Assembly (NCBI GenBank): GCA_016867175.1
Contig: VGKF01000001.1
Location: 1 to 29,136 of the forward strand
Reading direction: 5' to 3'
Length of the DNA: 29,136 nt
DNA from: Candidatus Omnitrophota bacterium
GTDB lineage: Bacteria; Omnitrophota; Gorgyraeia; Gygaellales; Profunditerraquicolaceae
Shown: positions 15,526 through 23,697 of the stretch, piece by piece
Numbering within the stretch: the first letter of the stretch is position 1
Layout of the letters: each line of letters opens with the position of its first letter
Notes under the pieces: generated by a model
Seen by the model: only the letters and a program-made list of their open reading frames with translations
Databases searched by the model: none
Told to the model about the DNA's origin: nothing
Translations under genes and position numbers: made by a program

Positions 15526-15539
15526 ATGGTGAAATTTAA

Positions 15540-15557
15540 ATAGTAAAATTTTACTAT
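15540..15557. promoter_or_regulatory. 18-bp perfect palindrome, probable operator
   Basis: ATAGTAAAATTTTACTAT is a perfect palindrome located just downstream of the promoter and 3 bp ahead of the start codon. The size and position suit a TetR- or MarR-type dimer that blocks initiation; the half-site differs from that of the marR operator at 8410-8441, so a different regulator is likely. Confidence 0.65.
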
Positions 15558-15559
15558 AT

Positions 15560-17071
15560 ATGAATATTGCCGATATCTTAGAGGTCAGGGTAAAAAATAC
15601 TCCGGATAAGCCCAGCCTTATTTTTAAAGGGAAAAATATAACCTTCCGTCAATTAAAAGACTCTTCTTTTAAGCTGGCCAATCAACTTATGGGCCTGGGG
15701 CTTCTAAAGTCGGAGAGGTTAGCCATATACCTTCCAAACTCTCCTGAGTATGCCTATAGTTATCTGGCGAGCTGGTGCGCAGGAGCCACTGCTGTGCCTC
15801 TTGACTTTATGCTTACCGAAGATGAGTTAGTATCCTGCCTCCTGCATTCCGAAGCTAAAATCCTGATTACCAAGCCAAAGCCGAGCCTAAATCTAGAAGC
15901 TCTTAAAACTAGGTGCCCAGAATTAAAAAAGATTATTGTCTGTGTAGATGACGCAGGGCCCTGCCTTTCTTTAGAGAAGCTGTTAAGCGAAGGCTCAGCC
16001 CGCAAGCCCCAGGTTGAAATCCAGGATAAAGACTACGCCATTATTTTTTATACCTCCGGCACTACCGGAAGGCCGAAGGGCGTACTTGTAAGCTACCTGC
16101 AGTTAGAAGCGCCCCCTAAGTCTATGGCGCATTTCGTAGATTTAAGCCAAAAAGATACCACGCTCTGCGCGGTTCCTTTATCCCATCTGGGGGGGTTGGT
16201 TTACCTGCAAAATAATATTTACCATGGCGTGACCGTAGTCCTTATGGAGCGTTTTATTCCCAAGGAGTTTCTGGAAAATATCCAAAACTATAAGGTGAGT
16301 TGTTTTTGGCTGGTCCCCTCCATGTATTACGCTATCCTGCAGCTAAAGGAGTTTGAAACCTATGACCTCTCTAGCCTGCGTTGGCTGGTTTCTTTCGGGG
16401 CCTCCAGCGCCCCAGATGCCTTACGCAGGTTCCATCAGTATTGCCCTAAGGCGCATTTTCTGAATGGCTGGGGCCTGACTGAAACCAATGCCCCTACCTC
16501 GGTTTTACCCATGGGCTCTACAAAGATAGAAAGTATAGGCAAGCCCGCTCCCTGGATCGAGATAAAGATATTTGACGAAGAAGATAAAGAAGTAGCCCAA
16601 GGAGGCGTGGGGGAAGTAGTGGTGCGCAGCTGGGTGGTTAGCGACGGCTACTATAAAGACCCTGAGGCAACTGCCCAGGCAATGCGTAACGGCTGGTTTC
16701 ACACCGGAGACCTGGGTAAGTTTGACGCCGAAGAATATCTTTACATTGTAGGCAGAAAAAAAGAGATGATCAAGGTGGGGGGAGAGATCGTCTTTGAGCC
16801 GGAGATAGAGTCGGTTATTTATAAAGAGCCGCGGATCCTTGAGGCGGCAGTTGTGGGCGTGTCAGACGGATTAAGAGGCGAGGTGCCTAAGGCATTCGTG
16901 GTTTTGAAGGAAGGCTCTCTCTTATCAGAAGAGGAGCTGCGTTATTTCTTGCGCCAGCATCTGGCGCATTTTAAGATACCGCATTATTTTGAATTCAGGC
17001 AGTCTCTTCCCAAGACCAGAAGCGGGAAAGTGGATAAGGAGATATTGAGGGGAGAGAAAATAAATGAATAA
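15560..17071 (+). CDS. AMP-dependent acyl-CoA synthetase/ligase
   Basis: This is an adenylate-forming enzyme of the ANL superfamily, most like medium- or long-chain fatty-acid CoA ligases. It would activate a carboxylic acid through an acyl-adenylate. Core motifs are complete: P-loop YTSGTTGRPKG (residues 164-174), GWGLTET (303-309), HTGDL (381-385), GRKKEMIKVGGE (398-409) and the catalytic lysine in PKTRSGKVDK (K490). The length of 503 residues is usual. The substrate cannot be read; an acyl-ACP ligase is an alternative. It heads an operon with an MMPL exporter, and its last 8 bases overlap that gene. A palindrome lies directly upstream of the start. Confidence 0.92.
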   Translation: MNIADILEVRVKNTPDKPSLIFKGKNITFRQLKDSSFKLANQLMGLGLLKSERLAIYLPNSPEYAYSYLASWCAGATAVPLDFMLTEDELVSCLLHSEAKILITKPKPSLNLEALKTRCPELKKIIVCVDDAGPCLSLEKLLSEGSARKPQVEIQDKDYAIIFYTSGTTGRPKGVLVSYLQLEAPPKSMAHFVDLSQKDTTLCAVPLSHLGGLVYLQNNIYHGVTVVLMERFIPKEFLENIQNYKVSCFWLVPSMYYAILQLKEFETYDLSSLRWLVSFGASSAPDALRRFHQYCPKAHFLNGWGLTETNAPTSVLPMGSTKIESIGKPAPWIEIKIFDEEDKEVAQGGVGEVVVRSWVVSDGYYKDPEATAQAMRNGWFHTGDLGKFDAEEYLYIVGRKKEMIKVGGEIVFEPEIESVIYKEPRILEAAVVGVSDGLRGEVPKAFVVLKEGSLLSEEELRYFLRQHLAHFKIPHYFEFRQSLPKTRSGKVDKEILRGEKINE

Positions 17072-19391
17072 GTTTGTTGCCTGGTTCAGCCATGGTTTAA
17101 TCCGTTACCGCTACGGGTTCCTGGCACTCTGCTTTATCACCAGCCTATTCTTCGGCTATCAGCTCAAAGGCCTTTCTTTTAAGACTAATATCGGAGATTT
17201 CTATCCTTTAAAGCACCCTTACCTTAAGATTCAAAATCGGCTTAATGAGGTTTTTGGCGGGCTAAACCAGGTCTCTATTGCCATAGCGGTTAAGAACGGG
17301 ACCATCCTGAATACTGTTACTACGGAAAAAATCTGGCAGATCACTAACCTTCTTTATCTAACCGAAGGGATAAATGCCGGCAGGGTAGTATCTCTCTCCG
17401 CCAGGAAGATCAAATATGTAGAGGCTGACCAGGAAGGGTTTGTCAGCGAGTGGATGATGCACGACCCTCCCAAAACCCCTGATGAGATAAATAGGCTTAA
17501 GGAAAAGATCTTAAAAACACCCCTGGCCTATGGGCCGCTGGTCTCCAAAGATTTTAAGTCCACGCTGATACAGGCTGACTTTGAGTCTAATGTTTCTTCC
17601 AGGAAGATCTTTGACGTGCTGCAGGGGCTTAAAAAACAATACGAAGACGAAAATCACGCTATTTATATCTCAGGCCAGCCGGTATTGCAGGGCTGGCTTG
17701 ATTTCTATCTGCCGCGCATCAGCAGGCTTTTTCTTCTGACGCTTTTGGCGATGTCCTTAGCTTTATTCTATGCCTTTAAATCTAAACGCGGGGTAATTTT
17801 ACCCCTAATCTCTGCTTCTATGGCTACACTATGGGGTTTAGGCCTGACCGCGCTCTTTGGCTATAAACTTACTCCTTCTACGGTGCTCGCGCCATTTCTG
17901 GTTTTTGCGCTTGGCGTGAGCCACTCCGTGCAGTTCATCAAGCGCTATTACGAATATATGAGCAGAGAGAAACGCAATTCCAAAGCCGCCGCTATCCAGA
18001 TTACCCGCTCTTTGTTTGTTCCCGCATTTACCGGATTACTCACCGACGGCATAGGCCCGCTTACTTTATTTACAGTCCCCCTGGGTATGGTCAGGAGCCT
18101 GGCGATTACTATCGGTTTTGGGGTATTAAGTATCTTTTTTACGACGGTTATTTTAGTGCCCAGCCTGCTTTCTTATTTGAAGCCGCCCAGGCGCCTTGAA
18201 GTAATCAAAGAAGAGAGGAGCTCGCTCACCAATAAGATCTTGGGATATTTTGCCAAACTCTCCGTAAATAGAAAATCACGCTGGGCAGTTATTATTACCT
18301 TTTTTATGCTGACTTTGATTGCTATGTTTGGCGCGGCTCAGCTGGTAGTAGGAGACAAAAGGCCGGGCACCTCGCTGCTTTACCCCTGGAGCCCCTATAA
18401 CCAGGCGGAGAAATTCATAGCCGAGGAGTTCTCTGCTACTGACCCCTATTATATCTTCGTAGAGGGCAAGTCCCAGGATGCCATGCTTAGCAGCGCCAAT
18501 CTTAAAGAGATGGATAGCCTGCAGCGCTATTTAGAAAAGGAGGTTAAGGGAGTAGGCCGCAGCCTTTCATTAGTGGAATATGTAAAAGGGATGAATATGG
18601 TGATGTTTTCCGGCGATAGAAAGGAATACCGTATACCGGATAACGACAAGACTATCGCGGAGTTCCTCTTTTTGTATTCCTTAACCGGCTTTCCGGGGGA
18701 CTTTGACCCCGTAGTCAATCAAAGCTATCAATATGCCAATATCAAGGTTGACCTCGCGGACCACAAGAGCGAAACCATAAACCAGGTAATAAAGAAGACC
18801 GACCAGTGGATTAAGGAGAACCATAGAGCTGAGGACCTGGATTTTTCTTACGCCGGAGGAAATATCGGGATGCTGGCTGCGGTAAATCAGATAGTGGTGA
18901 CCATGCTTCCGGTAAATTCCCTGCAGACCTCGTTTTTAGTTTTTGTCTGCCTTGTCTTTGCTTATGGTTCTTTAGTTTCTGGGTGGCTTTTAATCATACC
19001 GCTGGTCTTTCGCACTTTCCTGGTTTTCGGGATACTCGGGTTTATGAAGGTCGGGCTTACCGCAGAGATGATCCCCATGGTTGCCCTAGGGATTGGTTTC
19101 GGAGACGATTTTGGGATATATATCGTATCGCGTATCAAGGATGTTTTAAGGGAAGGAGGCGGGACATTAAAAGAGGCAGTGGTTGAGGCTATGTCTACGT
19201 CAGGAAAAGCGGTGTTTTTTACCGGGCTTACACTGACCATCGGCATAGCTACCTGGATGTTCTCCAGTATCCTTATGCAGGCAAGGTTAGGCGCGCTCCT
19301 GGGATTCTTTATCTTTTTTAATGCCATAGGCACGCTTATCGTCTTGCCCTCGATGATAATGACGGTGAAACCGAAGTTTCTCAATAAGTAA
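17064..19391 (+). CDS. RND superfamily exporter of the MMPL/HpnN type
   Basis: The protein of 775 residues has two repeats of one helix, a large periplasmic domain and five helices, as in the MMPL family that exports lipids and hydrophobic molecules. Visible elements are the N-terminal helix at about 12-30, a periplasmic loop starting LKGLSFKTNIGDFYPLKHPY, and LAPFLVFALGVSHSVQFIKR in the first helical bundle. The second half has VALGIGFGDDFGIYIVSRI, with the paired aspartates expected for proton coupling. Between the halves is the second periplasmic loop (SATDPYYIFVEGKSQDAML). It overlaps the ligase by 8 nt, and two hairpins separate it from the LolA-like gene. A hopanoid or other lipid substrate is possible. 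Confidence 0.9.
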   Translation: MNKFVAWFSHGLIRYRYGFLALCFITSLFFGYQLKGLSFKTNIGDFYPLKHPYLKIQNRLNEVFGGLNQVSIAIAVKNGTILNTVTTEKIWQITNLLYLTEGINAGRVVSLSARKIKYVEADQEGFVSEWMMHDPPKTPDEINRLKEKILKTPLAYGPLVSKDFKSTLIQADFESNVSSRKIFDVLQGLKKQYEDENHAIYISGQPVLQGWLDFYLPRISRLFLLTLLAMSLALFYAFKSKRGVILPLISASMATLWGLGLTALFGYKLTPSTVLAPFLVFALGVSHSVQFIKRYYEYMSREKRNSKAAAIQITRSLFVPAFTGLLTDGIGPLTLFTVPLGMVRSLAITIGFGVLSIFFTTVILVPSLLSYLKPPRRLEVIKEERSSLTNKILGYFAKLSVNRKSRWAVIITFFMLTLIAMFGAAQLVVGDKRPGTSLLYPWSPYNQAEKFIAEEFSATDPYYIFVEGKSQDAMLSSANLKEMDSLQRYLEKEVKGVGRSLSLVEYVKGMNMVMFSGDRKEYRIPDNDKTIAEFLFLYSLTGFPGDFDPVVNQSYQYANIKVDLADHKSETINQVIKKTDQWIKENHRAEDLDFSYAGGNIGMLAAVNQIVVTMLPVNSLQTSFLVFVCLVFAYGSLVSGWLLIIPLVFRTFLVFGILGFMKVGLTAEMIPMVALGIGFGDDFGIYIVSRIKDVLREGGGTLKEAVVEAMSTSGKAVFFTGLTLTIGIATWMFSSILMQARLGALLGFFIFFNAIGTLIVLPSMIMTVKPKFLNK

Positions 19392-19396
19392 AAATA

Positions 19397-19443
19397 CCCC
19401 CGCTCTCCTGCTTCATAAAACGAAGCAGGAGAAGGCGCGGGGG
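19397..19443 (+). repeat. Hairpin 1 of a related pair after the MMPL gene
   Basis: An outer 7-bp stem (CCCCCGC 19397-19403 with GCGGGGG 19437-19443) encloses a 10-bp stem (CTCCTGCTTC 19405-19414 with GAAGCAGGAG 19422-19431). Single-sided bases 19432-19436 are left on the 3' side. It starts 5 bp after the MMPL stop codon. No U-tract follows, so it is not a plain terminator. Confidence 0.8.
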
Positions 19444-19450
19444 TTAATTC

Positions 19451-19493
19451 TCCCGCCTCTTGCATTCTTTTAGAATGCAAGAATACGGCGGGA
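19451..19493 (+). repeat. Hairpin 2 of a related pair before the LolA-like gene
   Basis: An outer 7-bp stem (TCCCGCC 19451-19457 with GGCGGGA 19487-19493) encloses an 11-bp stem (19458-19468 with 19472-19482) closed by a 3-base loop. Four unpaired bases (19483-19486) are only on the 3' side. The layout mirrors hairpin 1, and the two left arms align as CCCGC, then TCT, TGC and TTC at matching distances. Confidence 0.8.
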
Positions 19494-19510
19494 TCATTAA
19501 GGAGGTTGAA

Positions 19511-20392
19511 ATGAAAAAACTGTTTTTGCTCTTGGCAGCCTTAGCTCTTATCCCTGGCTATTGTCTTGCCGCAGGCCTGGAATACTTCCAGGTCTACACG
19601 CCCAAAGACGGGATGAGCGCGGATGAGATTATGCAGATCGAGTACTTTGTGAAATATACCAGGTTTGCGCACGATGTTAAGATGCTGGGCAAGTCTTATT
19701 TCGTGGATAAGGCCGGTGGTGTGCGCGAGAAGGCAACTTCCAGGACCAGGATTACCTTAGGCAGAAAGTCAGACGACATCGCTTATAAAGATCTAGTTAT
19801 CTTTACTACCCCTCAGGTCAGAGGCATGGGCACGCTTACCTGGACTTATATGAACCCCGCCAAGCAGCCTGATTCTTGGCTGTGGATTCCTTCTTTAAAG
19901 AAGATCAGAAAAATTTCAGCTTCTAACTCTGATGACTCATTCCTGGGTTCTGATTTTACGGTTGAGGATATACTTACCCGTAAGTTCGAAGATGAAACCT
20001 ATGTATTAAAGGGGAGTGAGAATTTTAAAGGCTATACCTGCGAGTTCAATAAAAAGACATACTTTGCGGGTGTGCCGTGTTTTGTAATCGAGGCAAGGCC
20101 TAAGAAATCACCCTGGTATTATTCCAAGAGGATGCTCTGGGTAGATAAGTCTACCGGCGGCGGCATCTACGAGGAGAAGTATGATGTAACAGGCCGCATC
20201 TATCAGACCATATTTAAGAACTTTGAGATATTTAATGTGAACAATAAGGCATACCCTACGCAGACACTGCTTGAGGTTAAAGATTTAAGGACCGGGCACC
20301 GCACGGTAATCACCAACGATAATATAAAATATGACCAGGGCTTGAAAGAGGATCTCTTTAGCGAGAGGTCCCTGATGCAGTCCAGATGGTAA
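19511..20392 (+). CDS. Outer membrane lipoprotein-sorting protein (LolA-like, PF17131 type)
   Basis: The ATG at 19511 is chosen because AAGGAGG (19499-19505) is 5 nt upstream and a signal peptide follows at once (residues 1-19, KKLFLLLAALALIPGYCLAA). The mature protein of about 275 residues shows the LolA/LolB-like family blocks MGTLTWTYMNPAKQPDSWLW with IPSLKKIRKIS, GSDFTVEDILTRK, and MLWVDKSTGGGIYEEKYD. Family members are periplasmic and have a half-barrel that can hold an acyl chain. They are often encoded with MMPL exporters. It follows the exporter across the hairpin pair, and its stop lies 14 nt before the start of the barrel gene, supporting a periplasmic shuttle role. Confidence 0.88.
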   Translation: MKKLFLLLAALALIPGYCLAAGLEYFQVYTPKDGMSADEIMQIEYFVKYTRFAHDVKMLGKSYFVDKAGGVREKATSRTRITLGRKSDDIAYKDLVIFTTPQVRGMGTLTWTYMNPAKQPDSWLWIPSLKKIRKISASNSDDSFLGSDFTVEDILTRKFEDETYVLKGSENFKGYTCEFNKKTYFAGVPCFVIEARPKKSPWYYSKRMLWVDKSTGGGIYEEKYDVTGRIYQTIFKNFEIFNVNNKAYPTQTLLEVKDLRTGHRTVITNDNIKYDQGLKEDLFSERSLMQSRW

Positions 20393-20406
20393 AAAGGAGG
20401 CAGCAG

Positions 20407-21786
20407 ATGAAAAAGCTTGTATTGATTGTAGCGTTGCTTTTATGCTTTAGCCCTGCCTTCGCAGGAGACAGATTCACCTTGAGCGGTTACCTCAAGAATG
20501 AGCTATCTCTGCGTGCGGAGAGCTTAAACAGCGATTTGACCAAGTTTAAAAACATCATCCAGTTAGCAGGAGAATATAAAATCAAGGATGATGAATTGGT
20601 TTTTTTTACTAAGATGAGATACTGGTATGACGCAGCCTTTGACTGGCGGGATAAATATGACCAAGGCCAGGATGCTGCGGGCCATGTGCAGCGCACAGAT
20701 TGGCTAAGGGACTGCTATCTGGATTATAACAGGGATTCCTGGTTTTTGAGGCTAGGTAAACAGCAGGTAGCCTGGGGCCAGGCAGACGGCGTGGCTGTTT
20801 TAGACAGGGTTAATCCCTTTGACCTTACTGAATACTGGCTGCAGGATTTTGAGGACCTGCGCATTCCGCTATGGATGGCCAATATTAACTACGCGCCTAA
20901 ACTTAATTCCAACCTGCAGTTTTTAGTTATACCTGATTTTGAACAGTCAACATCCGCTCCTTTGTACGCGCCATTTACTACCTATTCCTATATACGCTAC
21001 GAGGACTGGAGGAAGGCGCAGGCAGGGGTAGACCAGCAGATCTATTTTCCGGCCCAGAAATTTGAAAATTCAACCTTCGCCTTTCAATGGTCGGACAGGA
21101 TAGGCGATTTGAATTACACCTTTAACTACTTGAATGGATTCTATTATTCTGCCAGGAACTTCACCATCTTAAAAACTGGGACAGGTGGCCCCAACTCTAC
21201 CTGGCAGGTGACCAGGACATTTAAGCGCTATGAGATTTACGGCAGCTCTTTTAATAAGAGCGTAACCAACCCCGGGCCTTTGCAGGGCTTTACCTTCAGG
21301 GGAGACTTCGGTTATTATAGGGATGAGCCAATCTATTACGGCGACCCTTTAATTGCCTCTTCCTCCGGCATTAAGCGCTGGGACAATATCATGTGGATAC
21401 TGGGAGCAGATAAGACAATATTCACTAAACTATCCTTAAGCGGGCAATTCGGCCAGTATATCCTGCAGCACTCAAAGCCCAATGGACCGACAGCCAGAAG
21501 GAACTTCATATTCAATCCTTATACCTACGGCAGCGCAGACCCGGTGGAGAATATCTTTACCTTTAAGGCCTCCACAAACTTCATGAATGACAGATTAAGG
21601 GCTGAAGTGCTCTGGAGCGGCACTGACGATCCGCAGGGGAGATTATCTCCTAAGGTTTCCTATGAACTTAAGGATAACCTTTTATTGACCTTAGGCCTAC
21701 ATTATTTCTACGGCAGCCTGATGGATTCTAACGGACAATACCGCGACCAGAGCCAGATTTACAGTAGCGTAAAGTATAGTTTCTAA
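20407..21786 (+). CDS. DUF1302-like outer-membrane beta-barrel protein
   Basis: The ATG at 20407 has AAGGAGG at 20394-20400 and opens a signal peptide (residues 1-20, ending PAFAG). The mature 440 residues are strand-rich, with the diagnostic DUF1302 stretch LRLGKQQVAWGQADGVAVLD, then RVNPFDLTEYWLQ, and repeated aromatic beta-strands. The final residue is phenylalanine (KYSF), the normal signal for the BAM machinery. DUF1302 proteins are usually found with LolA-fold DUF1329 or LolA-like partners and RND exporters; a role as outer-membrane conduit or acceptor for a hydrophobic molecule fits, but is not proven. It is the last gene of the operon, followed by a strong terminator. Confidence 0.82.
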   Translation: MKKLVLIVALLLCFSPAFAGDRFTLSGYLKNELSLRAESLNSDLTKFKNIIQLAGEYKIKDDELVFFTKMRYWYDAAFDWRDKYDQGQDAAGHVQRTDWLRDCYLDYNRDSWFLRLGKQQVAWGQADGVAVLDRVNPFDLTEYWLQDFEDLRIPLWMANINYAPKLNSNLQFLVIPDFEQSTSAPLYAPFTTYSYIRYEDWRKAQAGVDQQIYFPAQKFENSTFAFQWSDRIGDLNYTFNYLNGFYYSARNFTILKTGTGGPNSTWQVTRTFKRYEIYGSSFNKSVTNPGPLQGFTFRGDFGYYRDEPIYYGDPLIASSSGIKRWDNIMWILGADKTIFTKLSLSGQFGQYILQHSKPNGPTARRNFIFNPYTYGSADPVENIFTFKASTNFMNDRLRAEVLWSGTDDPQGRLSPKVSYELKDNLLLTLGLHYFYGSLMDSNGQYRDQSQIYSSVKYSF

Positions 21787-21805
21787 AACAATTGTTTCTT
21801 TAACT

Positions 21806-21845
21806 ATGGCGCCTTTCTCTTAACAGAGGAGGGCGCCATTTTTTT
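21806..21845 (+). terminator. Intrinsic terminator of the MMPL/barrel operon
   Basis: ATGGCGCC (21806-21813) pairs with GGCGCCAT (21832-21839), with a further CTCT/AGAG contact in the loop, and is followed by seven T residues (21839-21845). It ends the operon begun at 15496. Confidence 0.92.
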
Positions 21846-21849
21846 ATGG

Positions 21850-21855
21850 TATAAT
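21850..21855 (+). promoter_or_regulatory. -10 box of rlmN
   Basis: TATAAT starts four bases after the terminator T-run. The rlmN ATG at 21864 is only 8 nt further, so the transcript would begin almost at the start codon. No good -35 box is visible. Confidence 0.45.
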
Positions 21856-21863
21856 ACTGGCCT

Positions 21864-22894
21864 ATGCAAGATATCAAGGAGTTAAATTTAGCAGAGCAAA
21901 AAAAGTACTAAAGGGCTGGCAAGAAGAGGGATTCCGTGCCGCACAGGTCTTCTCCTGGATTTATAAGAAAGGTAGCCAGGATTTTGAGGCTATGAGCGAT
22001 CTCTCTTCCGGGCTAAGGTTAAAATTAAAAGAGAATTTTTCTTTTGGATCGCTCAGGCTGATTAACAAGCGCCTCTCAGCTGACGGGACAGAAAAGTTCC
22101 TTTTTGCTCTTACGGATAAAGGCTCTGTAGAGGCAGTAAGTATTCCCACAGAAAATAGGGCCACCGGCTGTATTTCTACCCAGGTCGGCTGTAAGTTCGC
22201 CTGCAGCTTTTGCGCCAGCGGCCTACATGGTTTTAAAAGAAATCTTTCAGCTGCTGAGATTTTAGAGCAGGCCCTATTTCTTAAAGACGGCTCCAGGGTT
22301 CGGAAACTCACCCATCTGGTATTCATGGGTACAGGAGAGCCGTTGGATAATTATGACAACCTGCTTAAATCTATAAGGATTATCAATTCTAAAGAGGCCT
22401 TTAATATCGGGGCGCGCCGGATTACCATCTCAACCTGCGGGATTACCCCGGGAATTAAAAGGCTCTCCGGGGAAGGGTTGCAGATAGAGCTTTCCGTATC
22501 TTTACACGCAAGCGATGATAGGACCCGCTCAAGGATCATGCCGATAAATAAACGTTATCCCCTGGAGTCCTTACTTACGGCCTGTCGAGAGTATATTAAA
22601 AAGACTGATCGCCAGATAACCTTTGAGTATGTTTTAATCCAAGGGCTAAATTCTGATTTGCAAAGCTCAAGAGAATTGAGTAAAATATTAAAAGGCCTGA
22701 ATTGTAAGGTTAACCTCATCCCGGCTAATTTTGTAGCAGAGCTGGGTATAGAGCCGCCGGGAAAGCTAGAGATATTGATGTTTAGGGACTGCCTTTTAAA
22801 AGCAGGGATTGGCGTAACTTTAAGAAAGCCGCGCGGCCAGGATATAGAGGCTAGCTGCGGCCAGCTGAGATTAAAGCATGAAAATAGAATATAG
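21864..22894 (+). CDS. rlmN: 23S rRNA (adenine-C2)-methyltransferase RlmN, frameshifted near its 5' end
   Basis: RlmN is a radical SAM enzyme that methylates A2503 of 23S rRNA and A37 of some tRNAs. The intact frame from 21992 holds the cluster motif CKFACSFC (codons 22190-22213) within GCISTQVGC, VFMGTGEPLDNYDN, GARRITISTCGITPGI, SVSLHASDD and the late catalytic cysteine in ASCGQL. The N-terminal part is also present. From ATG 21864 the frame reads MQDIKELNLAEQKK, then meets a stop. Adding one A to the A7 run at 21898-21904 lets it continue as VLKGWQEEGFRAAQVFSWIY, then KKGSQDFEA, into the core. The repaired protein is about 343 residues, normal for the family. The start at 21992 alone would lack the N-terminal domain. 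Confidence 0.88.
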
Positions 22895-23528
22895 AAGATC
22901 GATTTATGCGCTTACTTTATTACTTGCGGTTTATTTATACGCAGGTTGTACCGGGAAAGAGATCGTTAACCTGCATTCTAAGGGGAAGAATATTATCTGT
23001 TTCGGAGATAGTATCAGTTTTGGTTACGGAGTCGATACCGGGGAGGATTATCCCGCTGTTCTTTCCAGGTTGGTCACTATCCCGGTTATCAATGCCGGAG
23101 TTGACGGCGATACTTCAAGAGACGGGTTAAGGCGTATAGATATTGACGTGCTGGATAAAAATCCGCTTTTGGTAATCGTAGAATTCGGAGGGAACGATTT
23201 TCTAAAAAAGCTCCCTAAGGCAGATACGCTGGAAAACGTCTCGCAGATGGTGGATAAAATTCATGCCAAAGGGGCGATGGTAGCGATTGCTGATATCAGC
23301 GCAGGTATGTTTTTCAGGGATTACCGCATTGCCCTGCGTAAGCTCGCCCGCGAAAAAGGGGCTATCTTTATACCCTCTATCTTGAAGGGTATAATCACCA
23401 CGCCTCAGCTAAAAAGCGATTTCCTGCATCCGAATGCAGACGGTTACGTTATTGTGGCCAAGAGGGTTTACCGAGCCATTCTTCCCTACCTGAAACAGAA
23501 CTCAGCTTTAAATAAACCTAAGAAATAA
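22878..23528 (+). CDS. SGNH/GDSL hydrolase lipoprotein (TesA-like arylesterase type)
   Basis: The protein of 216 residues has a hydrophobic N-terminus (about 8-23) ending in YAGC, giving a probable lipidated C24. Its catalytic blocks are block I FGDSISFGYG (GDS, S45), the block II glycine in INAGVDGDTS, block III GGND (104-107), and the block V DFLHPNADGY with D181 and H184. The complete serine/glycine/asparagine/histidine set makes it an active esterase or lysophospholipase, as in the TesA branch. It overlaps the rlmN end by 17 nt, so they are co-transcribed. Its natural ester is unknown, but membrane localisation suggests a lipid substrate. Confidence 0.87.
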   Translation: MKIEYRRSIYALTLLLAVYLYAGCTGKEIVNLHSKGKNIICFGDSISFGYGVDTGEDYPAVLSRLVTIPVINAGVDGDTSRDGLRRIDIDVLDKNPLLVIVEFGGNDFLKKLPKADTLENVSQMVDKIHAKGAMVAIADISAGMFFRDYRIALRKLAREKGAIFIPSILKGIITTPQLKSDFLHPNADGYVIVAKRVYRAILPYLKQNSALNKPKK

Positions 23529-23558
23529 AAAAGCGGGCTTCGTAACAGGAAGCCCGCT
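23527..23558 (-). terminator. Terminator of tRNA-Leu (minus strand)
   Basis: AGCGGGCTTC (23532-23541) and GAAGCCCGCT (23549-23558) form a 10-bp stem around a 7-base loop. On the minus strand it is followed by a run of five T (23531-23527). On the plus strand there is no T-run, so termination of the SGNH transcript would be weaker. Confidence 0.8.
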
Positions 23559-23576
23559 GGATTATTAACTCATTTA

Positions 23577-23659
23577 TGCCGAGGGAGGGAGTTGAACCCT
23601 CACGAGTGTGACCTCACCAGTTTTTGAGACTGGCGTGTATGCCATTCCACCACCTCGGC
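23577..23659 (-). tRNA. tRNA-Leu (anticodon CAA)
   Basis: Read on the minus strand, acceptor arms GCCGAGG and CCTCGGC pair (23653-23659 with 23578-23584). The anticodon arm is CCAGT, loop CTCAAAA, ACTGG (plus positions 23617-23633), with anticodon CAA at 23624-23626. The T arm is GAGGGTTCAACTCCCTC. A class II variable arm (GAGGTCACACTC region) fits leucine. The 3' CCA is not encoded; the discriminator A is at 23577. It decodes TTG. Confidence 0.95.
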
Positions 23660-23668
23660 AATAATTAG

Positions 23669-23697
23669 TTGACGTAGACTATTTTATATTCTAAAAT
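23669..23697 (+). promoter_or_regulatory. Promoter of tRNA-Ala
   Basis: TTGACG (23669-23674) and TAAAAT (23692-23697) have a 17-base spacer and point to the tRNA-Ala gene that begins at 23728. The predicted start is near 23704. Confidence 0.7.

Noticed and set aside
18962..19480. Minus-strand open frame of 172 codons opposite the MMPL gene
   Set aside because: It is opposite a well-supported membrane-protein gene, runs through the hairpins and has low-complexity composition without a ribosome-binding site.
23529..23558. Terminator of the SGNH hydrolase gene on the plus strand
   Set aside because: The T-run exists only on the minus strand, so it primarily serves tRNA-Leu; it may still act weakly on the plus strand.
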